DNA of 64,000 nucleotides from Sclerodactyla briareus (taxonomy: Eukaryota; Echinodermata; Holothuroidea; Dendrochirotida; Sclerodactylidae): the NCBI GenBank assembly GCA_026419785.1, contig JAODTK010005852.1, positions 20,001 through 84,000 on the forward strand. Direction: 5' to 3'. Positions 22,641 through 34,470 of the stretch are shown in pieces. Both the position numbers and the translations under genes were made by a program. The notes beneath the pieces are model-generated. The model saw only the letters and a list, made by a program, of their open reading frames with translations. It did no database searches and was not told where the DNA came from. How positions within the stretch are numbered: position 1 is the stretch's first letter; every line of letters begins with the position of its first letter.

Positions 22641-24660
22641 AATAGAAAATAACCATTCTCCTATGTATGAGGGTGTTTTCAATTACGTACAAGGTTTCTT
22701 GCAAAATAATGTTTTTATTAGACGTTATTTCCTCGCCATCTTATATTCTACCTCACCTCACCTAGGTCAGACTACCCTGTCAATAGGATCTCATACACCA
22801 TAATGCACGTGCAAATACGATATCAAAGGGAGAAGAATCAATAAAAAAAAAGTAGGGAAGGATATACCAAGCTTTGGCAGCCCAGGTGGTCTGTTATCTT
22901 TTCTGTTAGAACCATGATTTGTGCGTCATTCGAAACCAGGTTAGGAAAACATCTCGTCAATAATCCAGGCCCTCATGACAATTCTCTCTGTTTTAGTTAA
23001 TTAAATCAAACCCCTAATATCAGTATCGAAACAAACCTCCGTATTCCAAATGCTGTGATCTAAGATGAGACCCTGTCGATCGCCTTAGGGAATCTAGAAG
23101 CTTCAGTTCCGCGCCAGGCGTGTTGTTACGCTCTCCTTGTGTAACCTATTGTTTTTTTTTGTGAGGAGGCATGAACTGCATCCGCGTAAATCCCTCGATG
23201 GACAGTAGCGTGTTAATGCTGCTTGAAATAATTGAAATTTCAGAGAGGGATATAGTGAAGAATATCCCTCACAATTGTTCTTGTCAAGTACAAGAGGGAC
23301 CCTACGCGATCTCGATACCCTGGGTGCGATGCATCATCCTGATCATATAGCTCTCCGCTGGAAGTTGAGAATACCAAATGTTAAGGACGGGCTCCATGCG
23401 CCAGGCTGGATAAATAAACAGCAAACTAGGTTCTCTATTGTTGTTGCCGATGCTGAAACACTGAATAATTCAATTTAATAGTTTTATTCAAACTAAAAGA
23501 TGGTGTAGAACACATCGTTCCAAAATAGAAATCGTTCCATTGTCACTGGAGCCTTCTATTACCTAGGAGAAGAGAAAATGTACCTGAATCCGTGCTGGGG
23601 GCGATTGTACACCTTGCGTTGATACTACATGCACTATCACATCCCGGGTACCTACCTTAGGAATTGTCCTCCGCCAGTGTTCTTGCAATCAAAATATAGA
23701 GTTAACACACTATAGGTGCTGATCGATTGTTACACCGATAGAGCAAGGCTTGTTCTCGGTGTGCTTCGCCGGGGACAAGTGTTCTGTTCGAATAGTACAA
23801 GCATTGGGCTGTTCTTTCATCTGCAGTTGGCGACTTGAGACAGAACAGTGTCGTCTAAATTTATTTTTTACTGAGTGGCTGATGCATGATCCGTAGGCGA
23901 CAAGAAGCGCAGCTGGTGGTCGATGTTATTGTTGTTTGTGGTGATGGTGTGGTTGTGTGATACCTGTTACCGTCATCTCCTCTTGCTTCCTCGGCTGGTA
24001 TAGGACGCAGGTTTGCATTTCTTAGATCAAGTTGGTCGGTTCCTCTTGCCGGTCTTCAATCCAACGACAACTGAAGCCGATTGACCTTGGGGTTATATTT
24101 GTCAATATATCCCTAGGAAATCTTTAGCAGTTTGCTGTTGGCGTGGTGCAGTGCTCTCGTTTACCCATTTTTATGGTGTACTTGCCGAGCAGAGTAAGTG
24201 ACCTTACGTCACTATTGACGGACATCTTACCAACCCTTCGCTTCTTTTCTAGTTACATTCCGCCATTTCTCCTCTCTGACCACCGGTGTTGATTCAGCTA
24301 GGGTCCTCAGATACCCGTGTTCTGCAGCCCTAGTTTGATCAAATTGCTGTACAGGCTCCAGTCGATGATATTTGCAGACCTCTGCAATTCATATTTGAAA
24401 CCTCACAGATTTCCCTTTCTTTTAAACAATGTTTTCTTTCCTCGATATCTGAGTCCCTATAATACCCTGTCTGTTGATGGTTAGCGACGACAGCATGGCC
24501 AGTTTGACACAACATTGATTTTGTTCAAACTTCCGTGATTATTTCAACTTTTTTCAGGCAGTTAATTACAGTGAATGAACTAACTGCAGTTCAGTCGTCA
24601 CGACCTCGAAAAAATTGTTACTGATTTATCCCTCTTTATCCGCGATATAATATAGTGTGA

Positions 24661-24708
24661 TATTTGGATCGCCAGGATTCAGTAACTGAATTATCAACCA
24701 CTATAGAA
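24661..24708 (+). other. Identity island 1 (copy B)
   Basis: Partner of 3761-3805, with ATTCAG (24677-24682), TAA and CTGAAT (24686-24691) preserved exactly. Confidence 0.55.
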
Positions 24709-24914
24709 GCCCAGGTAGATCCTAATGTAGGCCACGTTTGGTTTAGCCCTCGGTCAGTATAAGGGATTACTCATTAGAATCAGGTGAGAAATTTCATTAT
24801 TCTATCACTTGGGTCCTACAGCAGATAGGTCTATCAAACCTCACAGCACCAGAGCCCATTTATCTGAAGCTGCAATTGCCCATGAGCGTTTATTCGTTAC
24901 CTCAAGGGCGATAT

Positions 24915-24985
24915 GAAGGGTAGGATGAAGTTTATAGCCAGATTAGTCGAAACTAATAACTGAAATATAAGTACAATGGTCAGGT
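24915..24985 (+). other. Identity island 2 (copy B)
   Basis: Partner of 4021-4090. ATTAGT-CGAA-ACTAAT at 24942-24957 is unchanged, with the CAG and CTG flanks also kept. Confidence 0.55.
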
Positions 24986-25165
24986 GGATATGACTTTCTA
25001 CCTATCACAATTGTGGAAGCCAAACCTCACACCGGTTTTCAGCCGACCCGAGTACGTCAGTGAGGACAATCGGCTATTCTCCCCTGTACGTCACGAGGAA
25101 CCCAATTTGTGAAATCGAGTACTCTCTTGACATTGTTTACAGCATTTACGTATGATTGTGGCCCC

Positions 25166-25870
25166 CCCCCCCTTGCCCACGTGGACTCATGAGTTCCTCA
25201 TATTCCTGAAGTCCATTGAAAATAACTAAACAAGGCTACGTGCCAGAAGCTCCAAATTTGGGGAATGAGGGTTTTATATGCCGCTCTCCCCTCCATCCCC
25301 CGGCCCTGTGCCGGCTACTTCAAAGGAGTTCTGTAACATGAGCAGTAGTTTACTGATCGAGGGAAAAGACGAGAACCTGCGAGAAGTCATGCAGGTATCA
25401 CTAGTGCCGAAATGAGTACGAGACCATAACTCTTGTCAGAATCCTGAATTTCGATATTCAAACGGCTAAATATTGGAGAATAGCCTGGTTTTTTAATGAA
25501 TGCATAAATCGTGGGATTACGTATGTTTCTTTTATCAACTACACGAAAATTTTCAATCGAGCAGAAATCTTCTGCCCATCTCTCCCGATTCGGACGTGCC
25601 CATACGCCTATGTGTGAATTACTTCACCGTAGACTAAAGAGTAGCGAGAAGAGACGTACAGCATTACAGGATCGTTAGAGTAGGCATTGGGATTGCGTTC
25701 GCTCAGCCCAAGTACTCCTTCATGCAAAACAGGACTCGAAATATGCGAGTTGAGGATGATATTGTCAGTATCCGGGTCTTCTGAATCCCACGAACAGGCG
25801 AGACAGTGTCGTTTAACTGCATTTACATGTTTTCTTTGTTATGTGTTGGCGGTATCACTGTTCCTTATCA
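25166..25870. other. ~0.7 kb insert private to copy B
   Basis: In copy A the sequence passes straight from the 'gtttacagcatttac' phrase to 'gaggttaggattagctactc'. Copy B has about 700 extra bases, starting after an 11-C run at 25162-25172. A plus-strand frame of 135 codons (25687-26094) straddles the right edge into duplicated DNA and is therefore not a gene candidate. Content not recognised. Confidence 0.55.
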
Positions 25871-26448
25871 GGTCACGGTTAGCTTCTTACCCACGTTTTT
25901 TTTTTTCATCATTGTTCAGGGCAAATATAAACGCTCCCTCTAGCTCCTTCACTCCGCAACTGCGTTCACTCGCCACGCCCCAAACGGGTACAAGAAAAGA
26001 GATTCTCCTCATGAGAGTCTCTCTCAGGCTTGTAGAACAATTTCCAAAATTAACTGTGCCGCTCCCAAACCAATCGGGGCCGACCAAGCATTGATAAGTT
26101 CACATAAAACAGTCCATTGACTTGGGTTTCCGACAGACTTTCGGGGGAATCGTCCCCATCAAACATCGCTTTGCTAGTCACTTCACACAGATTCTGTATT
26201 TCGACAATGAAGGTGCATTGACACGTACAGGGTTAATACAATACACCCAAGGATTTGGGATGGCAAAATGTAATGTAGGACAAACAATATCAATATGACT
26301 GTCAAGTTTATCTCACTAGCCAAGCGAACGACTGATGTATAATTGACAACATGGTCAAGCAATGCATAATTCAGTTCACTGGCACTGCAGCTGTGACAGA
26401 GCATCCTAACAATGATGTGGTCCCCAAAATAGATGGATTCCTAATGTT

Positions 26449-26465
26449 GGGGGGGGGGGGGGGGG
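26449..26465 (+). repeat. 17-base G homopolymer
   Basis: Sits just left of the copy B MITE. The matching place in copy A (about 6085-6095) has no G run. Confidence 0.9.
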
Positions 26466-26483
26466 ATCAGGTTGATTTACCTT

Positions 26484-26830
26484 CGAGCATCCATACAAAT
26501 GCAGTGGTTCGAAAGGCCACCATCAGATTGTGGTTTAGTGGGTTCAAAATCTCGACACTGTCGTCTTCAATTATGTCTGATCGACTCTAGCTGAATGGGG
26601 CAGACCACGTGTTAAATTCGTAACGCTTTGGATCTTTCACCAAACAAGACTACTGCTAGAGTCAACTGACACCAATATGTTCGGAAAACAACAAAGAACA
26701 TAACCTTCCATCCGATGGTCGACACGTCTGACCTATATATCAAACCTAAATCGATCAGACATCAATTGAGACGACTAGTGTCGAGATATTGAACTACTAC
26801 AACCATCCTAATGGTGCATGATTTCCGTTA
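26484..26830 (+). mobile_element. MITE-like inverted-repeat element (copy B)
   Basis: Partner of 6111-6514. 'aatgcagtggtt' and 'tctcgacactgtcgt' at the left are mirrored by 'acgactagtgtcgagatatt' and 'catcctaatggtg' at the right. Arms are more diverged than in copy A. No coding capacity. Confidence 0.65.
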
Positions 26831-27266
26831 ATAACCGTTAATATTCAAGAAATCAGCTGCTGACAGTTGACTGTAGCATTTGGGCTGATACAGATAGCGA
26901 TACGATTTCGAGACACAGTGCGCAGTTTCAAGACAAATCCATCCAACCCTCGAATCCATTTATGGCAGATGTTCCCTGGTGCAGTGCGACTTCAAGAAAT
27001 GCCAGTAAATTTGCCTTCCCATTCGTGCAGTGCGTCATAATCTCTCTTGTCTTTATAGGCTATAGATATAGTGGTTCCAGGTAGCCAATGTGCTTTTTTT
27101 CGGTCGATGGCGAAGGTGTATGGTTTCCGCAAACATTCATTTATACGCCTAGAGAGGCTAAGATGCGAAACCCCCATCATCCCTTACAAGAACCTATATG
27201 CGGGTAGTACGACTATAACCGAATGATATTCACATTCAATGTCACTTCGCTTTCCCTGCAAGGCCA

Positions 27267-27356
27267 ATGGAATTTATCGATCATTTTAACGGATTATCTC
27301 CGGCAGTCTCTCTCAATTTCCCCGAAGACTGCGGAATCACCCCCGTGATTTCCTCT
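27267..27356 (+). ncRNA. Identity island 3 (copy B)
   Basis: Identical over 90 bases to 6989-7078, with both hairpins intact. The open frame continues to a different end here (about 41 codons rather than 34). RNA nature is a hypothesis. Confidence 0.35.
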
Positions 27357-27588
27357 AAGCCCTGGATGACGGATGTTCTTCGGTTGTATTAGTATATTGG
27401 AGCCAGCCGCATTTTCAGAATTAGAGAAGAGATTTGAGACTGGCACATTACAATTACGGGCGAGCGAGAGAGCGAATTAGCGAACTGTTTTTGATAAACT
27501 GATAAGGTTGTATGAGATCTGGGAAATGAGTTGTATAAATTGTGGGAGCAGTGGCGACGTTCTGTGTGACTTTGACTTATAATGCCTG

Positions 27589-27674
27589 AACTTATGCTTA
27601 GGAAGTAATCTTGTATAGATGTACATATTTACTTAATCACGCATCTATACTTGTTGTATTACGCAGTAAATATA
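27589..27674 (+). other. Identity island 4 (copy B)
   Basis: Identical over 86 bases to 7330-7415. The 9-bp stem and the outer GTAAT/ATTAC stem are preserved. Confidence 0.5.
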
Positions 27675-28549
27675 TGGGAATAACAGCGGTTAAAATCATT
27701 AATGCTAACAATGCCAGTAGTGTTTGCGTTGTTTACCTCTCTGTGTAGAGATATGACGGTAGCCCGTTATCGGGAAAAGCCACATTTCACTCACATTATA
27801 AAAAGACCTGGACTGCTGGAAGACATGTCAAAGTCAAACATGATATTAAAAGAATGCACATTGCTGGCTTGCTGGCAAGTGTTCGTGGTCTCATTTCAAA
27901 CTGCTGTGTACAGCCATTACCTGTCTACACTACCCGCCTGAAGTGCATTAAATCCTGCAGTATAGCATTCATATTAGAAATTCGTGCTACAATTTGAGTC
28001 TTGTGTTGATATTGAATAAGTGACTGTTGTACGATGAAGCGGGCGGGTTGGGTACCGGAGTATTGGGAGGAGAGGATTGGGAAGGTCGACGGCGGGAGAG
28101 CTAGAGTAGTTGGAAGAGAGGATTGGAAGAGGATTTGATGAAATGACACATCGGTGCCATAATTACCATGTATAGTCACAGGGGGTAAACGTCTGAGTTC
28201 CTTGTGAACACGTTAAGTTAAAAAAAAACGCTTGGTCCGACTGAGTCCTGACAACAACCTATCAAGCCTCGCATGTGAGACCCGGCAAGAATAACGACAA
28301 TGAAACCATGCAATTTGCCAAAAAGGTTCCTGTATTCGTAAAGTGGCAGGAATTTCACCGGAGAGAGTGAATCTTAACTTATTTATAAGCTCAATCTATA
28401 CGCATCATCGCGACATAACTGCGAACAAGTTTCTGCACTGGGTAGAGTTTGCCCTGATACCATCTGAAAAAAAACGGGGATCCCTAAGTATGATGTTAAA
28501 AAGTGTCCTAGGCGTTTCACAGGGAAGACAAGAAGAAACGATGGGACGC

Positions 28550-29186
28550 CACTGATTCAAGTAAATTACTGAAATGTTTTACTTAACACAGTCACATCAG
28601 CTTTACATGATCGCCACTGATTCAAGTGAATTACTGAAATGTTTCTACTCAACACAGTCACATCAGCTTCACATGATCGTCACTGATTCAGTGAATTACT
28701 GAAATGTTTCTGCTTAACACAGTCACATCAGCTTCACATGACCGTCACTGATTCAAGTGAATTACTGAAATGTTTCTGCTTAACACAGTCACATCAGCTC
28801 CACATGATCGTCACTGATTCAAGTGGATTACTGACATGCTTCTACTTAACACAGTAACATCAGCATCACATGATCGTCACTGATTCAAGTGAATTACTGC
28901 AGTGTTTCTGCTTAACACAGTCACATCAGCTTCACATGATCGTCGCTGATTCAAGTGAATTACTGAAATGTTCCTACTTGACACAGTCACATCAGCTTCG
29001 CATGATCGCCACTGATTCAAGTGAATTACTGAAATGTTTCTGCTTAACACAGTCACATCAGCTTCACATGACCGTCACTGATTCAAGTGAATTACTGAAA
29101 TGTTTCTACTCAACACAGTCACATCAGCTTCACATGATCGTCACTGATTCAAGTGAATTACTGAAATGTTTCTACTCAAACAAGCC
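28550..29186 (+). repeat. 66-bp minisatellite, about 10 units (copy B)
   Basis: Ten units of the same 66-bp repeat as in copy A, much more regular. The 115-codon open frame at 28870-29217 is simply this repeat read in one frame (a 22-residue unit such as SSELLKCF..TQSHQLHMI). Single-base losses in the first and third units break that frame upstream, so coding is not supported. Confidence 0.92.
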
Positions 29187-29189
29187 CTA

Positions 29190-30440
29190 TCAGATTGCTG
29201 TTTTTGGATCAGTTTGATGTCAGTTGACTTTATTCAAGAGCTCCTAGTGGTCGGAAGCCTAAAGTCTCACGACTGGACTAGATAGACGATTCGGAATTAG
29301 AGACGACAAGTGTTCTAGATATTGAACCACTACAACCTAACCTACTTCTGCCCCTGAACACAGCGAATGGTCAAGTGAGGCCGTCGACTGATTTGCAAGG
29401 ACCTTCAAATATACGATCATCGTAAATATATGCTTAGTAGACACTAACCGATGTTTCTAATCAGAAGACTTGGACGACGGTATGACTCCGATTAATCATT
29501 TCTTCGGAGGTATACACGTTAGCATGTGTCCTTTCATGGTCTCACAGGAACGGTTTGGCGAATCGCCTGCCTCTACATCGTAAATGTTAGTACTTCGACG
29601 CTACATAATCTTCATACACGCCTTGCATATATGGTCCTACTACACGTGATGTGAGTCAGTAAATTGGTTTTCAGCCAAATTACGCGATGTACGTCGAAGG
29701 TATATACTGCATGACAAATGTTACGGATTCATTAGCATATTTTGAGTTTGCAGTAAAATCGAGAGATGTTTGAGAACAAACTCGTGTGGCGCGCCAAATG
29801 AAGATTCCAGATTTCGAATCACTACATTTCTGGTTTTCTCCCAAGTTTTGACAACACTGAACTGGTTATGCCATTAAAACAGCCCAATTTGTAGTATAAA
29901 CTTTGTTACATTTGCGATCACCATGCCTCTTCACGGTATTGGAAATCATCCATGATTCTATTAGGGAGAAACCTGTAAATACTATTTTCCCCAATGATAC
30001 TTTCCTCGCATTCTGTAATTTATCATTGGTGATCTGTCGACTCTGGTCACGTGCCTGAGGTCTATACCGACGTGATGCCGGATCATTAATCCGAGAACAC
30101 GGAAATAGGATGCCTATAATTAGCTAAGGACAACCGTGTACAAAAAATATTTGCGGGGGTAGGGATTAGCATTTATTTCAGGCAATGGTTGACACCCTGC
30201 AACAACGTCGCGTCTTAATGCGTTATTACTGTACAGTGGTTTATGTCCCCTTTTATAGATTTACATTGCAAATGAGGTAGAGGTGTCCAAGGAGGAAACC
30301 ACCAAAAAGGAAAATTGATTGCATGCTCGACTTCATACATTTAAATTCCATTTCGGTGTATTGCGTCGGTTTTCCAGGTGAAAATGCCGTTAGACGAGTT
30401 TCTCACATGCAGAACACACGTCTTAGAAAGCATAAACTTA
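29190..30440. other. Duplicated block, no gene seen
   Basis: Collinear with about 10840-12110 of copy A. It has about 90 bp extra near 30090-30175. Open frames are short and not shared with copy A. Confidence 0.5.
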
Positions 30441-32521
30441 CCAAGAACACAGCTCTGCGTAGTGATTCTTTCCTTTTCCTGACATGGTCCCCTTACTCAG
30501 CTATACAAAACCCTGCAAGATGTGTGTTGCCAACTCAACCACACTTGACACAAAACGACACCTGCACTATTTTCTCAGCGGCCTGATTTAGATACTTGTT
30601 GCTTTTGACCAGGTCAAAGTCACCTGAGGGAATTGAAAGTGAAATACTGAAAAATACACCTGGTAATTACGTATATCTTAAGAGTGAATGTAAAGGTCAC
30701 GATTCATAACCAGCGAGGTCCAATGTTTTCCATTCAGTGTGGGAAGTCCCAGCGACCGTAACACTAAGTCAGGAGACTGCAGCAGCTAAAATGATTGAGT
30801 CACTTTAGCACATTCATTACTCAGTGACTGGTGTGGTCAAAGCAGACAGATTGAAGTAAGTGGGCAGTTCTTTGAAAATCGTAACGACCACATCATTGCC
30901 AAATGTGGAAAAAATATCTTTTTTTAGGGTATATGTTTGGGGAAAGAGAAGTGCATACGCCTATATTTATCAATTTCATCCCTCCACTACCCTTGGACAA
31001 GGCGAGTCATTGTAGGTACGTCGTGTCCAACTACATGGTGTCTCACTTTGGTCATTGTAACCATATGTCTTTATCAATAATGTGACTGAGGGGTAAAGTC
31101 ATTGCCAGTCAATCATGTTCACTTTGTAAGCAGCAGAGTAGTCTGTTGTCGTTCCAGTGACTGTGGGTGGTCATCTTTTTTTTCAATTATTTTTCAGGCA
31201 CAATGGCTTGAGGGGTCATCATTTGTTAAAGTGCAATGAACTCACCTTGTCTGGGTACAGGGGTGGGTCCTGGCATTGGACAGAGTGCTAACGTTCAGAA
31301 TACTTGTATCAATAGCCATTTAAACCAGTCCCATCAACGGCTTATTGCTATTTTTAGGTCAAATTTTCTCAAGGCTTTCAAAATCACTATTTCTCTCCTA
31401 CATTGGTGGGGTTGAGAATGTCTCTCAATATGACCACCCCATGACAGCACCTCCCATAACAATATATCTGGCTGCACGATGTAGAATACAATAGATAATA
31501 GAACCGACAAGATCTTTGTAATTTTTCTAGTATATATACCCATGTTGAGACATTGCTGATTATTGGGCTCAGTAAATGTTGATCCAGTATGACTTCGGGC
31601 CAATTGTTTTACAGGTTATTATCCCTGGCAATCACTTTCCCAAATAGGCCATCATGTGACAGTCACACCAGATTAGAGGTACTGGGGAAGAAGATAGATA
31701 CTTATAGACTAAAACCCCTGCCATTTCTCTCTGCCTGGGGTACAGGGTAATGCCTCACTTTTTGCTCGGGCTACAGAGTACTGCCCTCATCTTTTGCTCA
31801 TACAAAAATTCCACAATGTTGTGCCCTTCCTTACTTTCAAAGTTTCCTTGACACCCTTGCTTTCTCTTCCTCCCACCTCACTGCTTCTACGACAAACCAC
31901 AGTTTCCCCTCATTAGTGCTTGTCCTATGATCCTCAGGTAATAAGTAACCCACTGGTCCGTCCTGCCTGTCAGTCATTCACAACCTGGAAGTGTGCTTTC
32001 GTCCTTCCCAGTAGTGAAGTGTAAACAATCCGATAATCAGTAGACTATTGCACACAGAGAATAATTGGATTAACCCCCTCTCAATCCTCTGAGCATTGCC
32101 AGTGTAGGTACCTATTTCCACGCTGAATGTCGCACAGGCAGTCTTAAATTTTATTATGTGTTTGTTTACTTCTTCACTTCTTGCAGTCTCACACACAGCT
32201 TGAGAGAGTAATCCTGTTGAGATTGGGAATGTTGACTCAGTCAAACTGAAGGCTATTATAGTATCCACACACAATGCAGACCGTGGTTGAAGAGGATAAA
32301 TTGTGGGCTACATAGTGTGTTCTAATTGAATTCAGCTGGACTTTTCCTGGTGTGCATTTCCTGCTGTAATAACTAGTTAAATGGTGATTTGAAAGATCTA
32401 TCCACCGTTTTTCAATTAATGTAAGCAACAACGTGGCATTCTCCCCTCGAGTAATTATAATTATGCACTATGGGAAGAAAGTGCCATTTGGTCTACCCCT
32501 CCCATCGATATTCATATATCC

Positions 32522-33320
32522 TATAGAAGTATACGCAAGAAGAAACGTTATCTGCCTTGCATTATGATTTGGTCAATGAATGCAGTGATGCAGGCTTCCA
32601 TTAGTGCTACATTTTTTCATTTTCATATGCTGCCTATGAAACCTGGGGGAGGGGGGAGGGGGGGGGGGGTGGTGCATTAAGAAAGATTCGTATTCTCCTT
32701 GCAATTCCCACGCCACCATAGCAACACTTACCACTAACTGATCAGAGGTACCTACATACATACTACATACATGCTGGTCACTGGTGCTAGTTCCAAATTC
32801 AGACATATCAGGATACTATAAAATGACAATGAAGAATTTTACTGCCTTCACTGGGGGAATACTTGGTTTGGGGAAGGGAGAGTGGAGGGGGGAATGACAT
32901 CAACCCAGATTTTAATGAAAGAGGGGCACACAACACTTTGGTGGTCGAAATGTAAACACTAAATGAGAGTAGTATACGCAAGAAGAGGCGTTTCTTTCTG
33001 CTTTGCATTAGGATTTGTCAATAAATGCAGGATGCAGAATGTCTTCAAACAGGCTACATTTTTTTTAAATTTTCTCCTATGAAACCTGTGGGGAGGGGGG
33101 GCATGCAGACCAAAATTGCCACCCCACCCGTCGCAACACCACCACTGATCAGGAGGTTCCATCAGCTGGTCTTGGGGCTAATACTAAAATTTGACAATTC
33201 AAGAATTTGTACTGTCCTTGTCTAGGGGAAATATTGGTCTGAGTCCAATACTCAAACACATCAGAAATAACAATAAAATGACAATTCCGAATTTTTACTG
33301 TCTTCACTGGGGGAATAGTT
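32522..33320 (+). repeat. Two ~447-bp tandem units
   Basis: Unit 1 (32522-32968) and unit 2 (32969-33320) both start 'agtatacgcaagaag', then 'tgcattatgatttggtcaat', a T-rich run, 'cctatgaaacctg', a G-rich run, and end with 'aaaatgacaat' and 'ttcactgggggaata.ttg'. Overlapping open frames on both strands come from the repeat and are not called genes. Confidence 0.75.
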
Positions 33321-33599
33321 GTTTGGTTGGCTATATGCTTGTTCTCCACTGTCATTAATCGTTGCAGAGATCTAAGGATTGTCTATGGTGACCTGGAATG
33401 ACCTTGACCTGATAACCAAGAACAATAGGGTTATCTTCATCATGTGTACATCCACACACTTAATAATTTGAACTTGATAGATACTTGCCTTCATTGATTT
33501 CTCATGCTGAGTAGCAGCTGTCAAATGCCGAATTCATCCACATTCCAGTGTTTTAGCCTTCTTGACCTTCCACATCATGAGACTAGCCTGTGTAAGATA

Positions 33600-34110
33600 A
33601 ACTCGTATTATGGTAGTGTCATTGACTTTTTCGTTTGTCTTACAAGACGCTTCCGGCCAACACATAAAAAGCAATGCAAAATCACCAGGTCAAAAGGTCA
33701 AATGAGGTCACAAACAAAGGTCACTAGGTCAAATGCGTCAAAAAAGTGTCACCAGTGTATTTTCACCCAACGAACGAAACTTTCCAATCTGACAGTCCTC
33801 CAAAATGTTTCGTTGCCGAGATATATGACGATTTAGCAGCTGTCTGACGCTTCCGATCTTCATTGAGATAGCTTGTGATAAGAGTATCGTAGTATGATAG
33901 TGTCACTGACTTTTTTGTTTGTCGTAACAAGACGCTTCCCGCCAATACAAAAAAGGAGGCAAAATCACTAGGTCAGAGTCAAATGGGTCAGAAGGTCAAA
34001 GGTCAAATGAGTGGCAAAGTCCGGTAACACGATGTTTCAACAGACGAACAAAACTTCCATTACGGCATCACTCTAACTGTGTCGTTGCCAAGATACATAA
34101 GATTGCCATA
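33600..34110 (+). repeat. Two ~276-bp tandem units
   Basis: Both units contain 'gatagtgtcactgactttt', 'tttgtcgtaacaagacgctt', 'ggtcaaatg' phrases and 'gtttcgttgccgagatatat'. A third diverged relative lies at about 37735-37800, outside the insert. Confidence 0.7.
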
Positions 34111-34391
34111 TGATGACCCTAATGACCTTGACCTCACAACACCAAAAACAATAGGGGGTCATCCTATCCCCGCGGGTTTACACCTACCCTACCAAATAAT
34201 GAATTTCATACCCTGCTTTGCGATCAGGAGTATCGTGCGAAACACTTTCAAAGTTTGACCTCTCTTACTTGAACGACCATCGATTGGTACCAAAAAACAA
34301 TGGGGTCATCCCTTCCATGGGTGGACACCTACCTCCACGGATAGAACATAATCATTCTTGGCGTTTGTTAGATACGCGGTGAAAGAAGTGT

Positions 34392-34470
34392 CACACACAC
34401 ACATCCACACACACACACATACAGCACACACACATACACCACGCAGCACACACACATACACACACACGCA
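34392..34470 (+). repeat. CA microsatellite
   Basis: Interrupted CA dinucleotide tract forming the tail of the 4.1 kb insert, just before 'cttcgccaaggaatcaaaaa'. Confidence 0.9.

Noticed and set aside
25687..26094. 135-codon plus ORF
   Set aside because: It spans the junction between a private insert and duplicated DNA, and the matching part of copy A is not open in that frame.
28870..29217. 115-codon ORF with a 22-residue repeat
   Set aside because: It is the 66-bp minisatellite read in one frame. Earlier units of the same array are frameshifted and copy A does not keep the frame.
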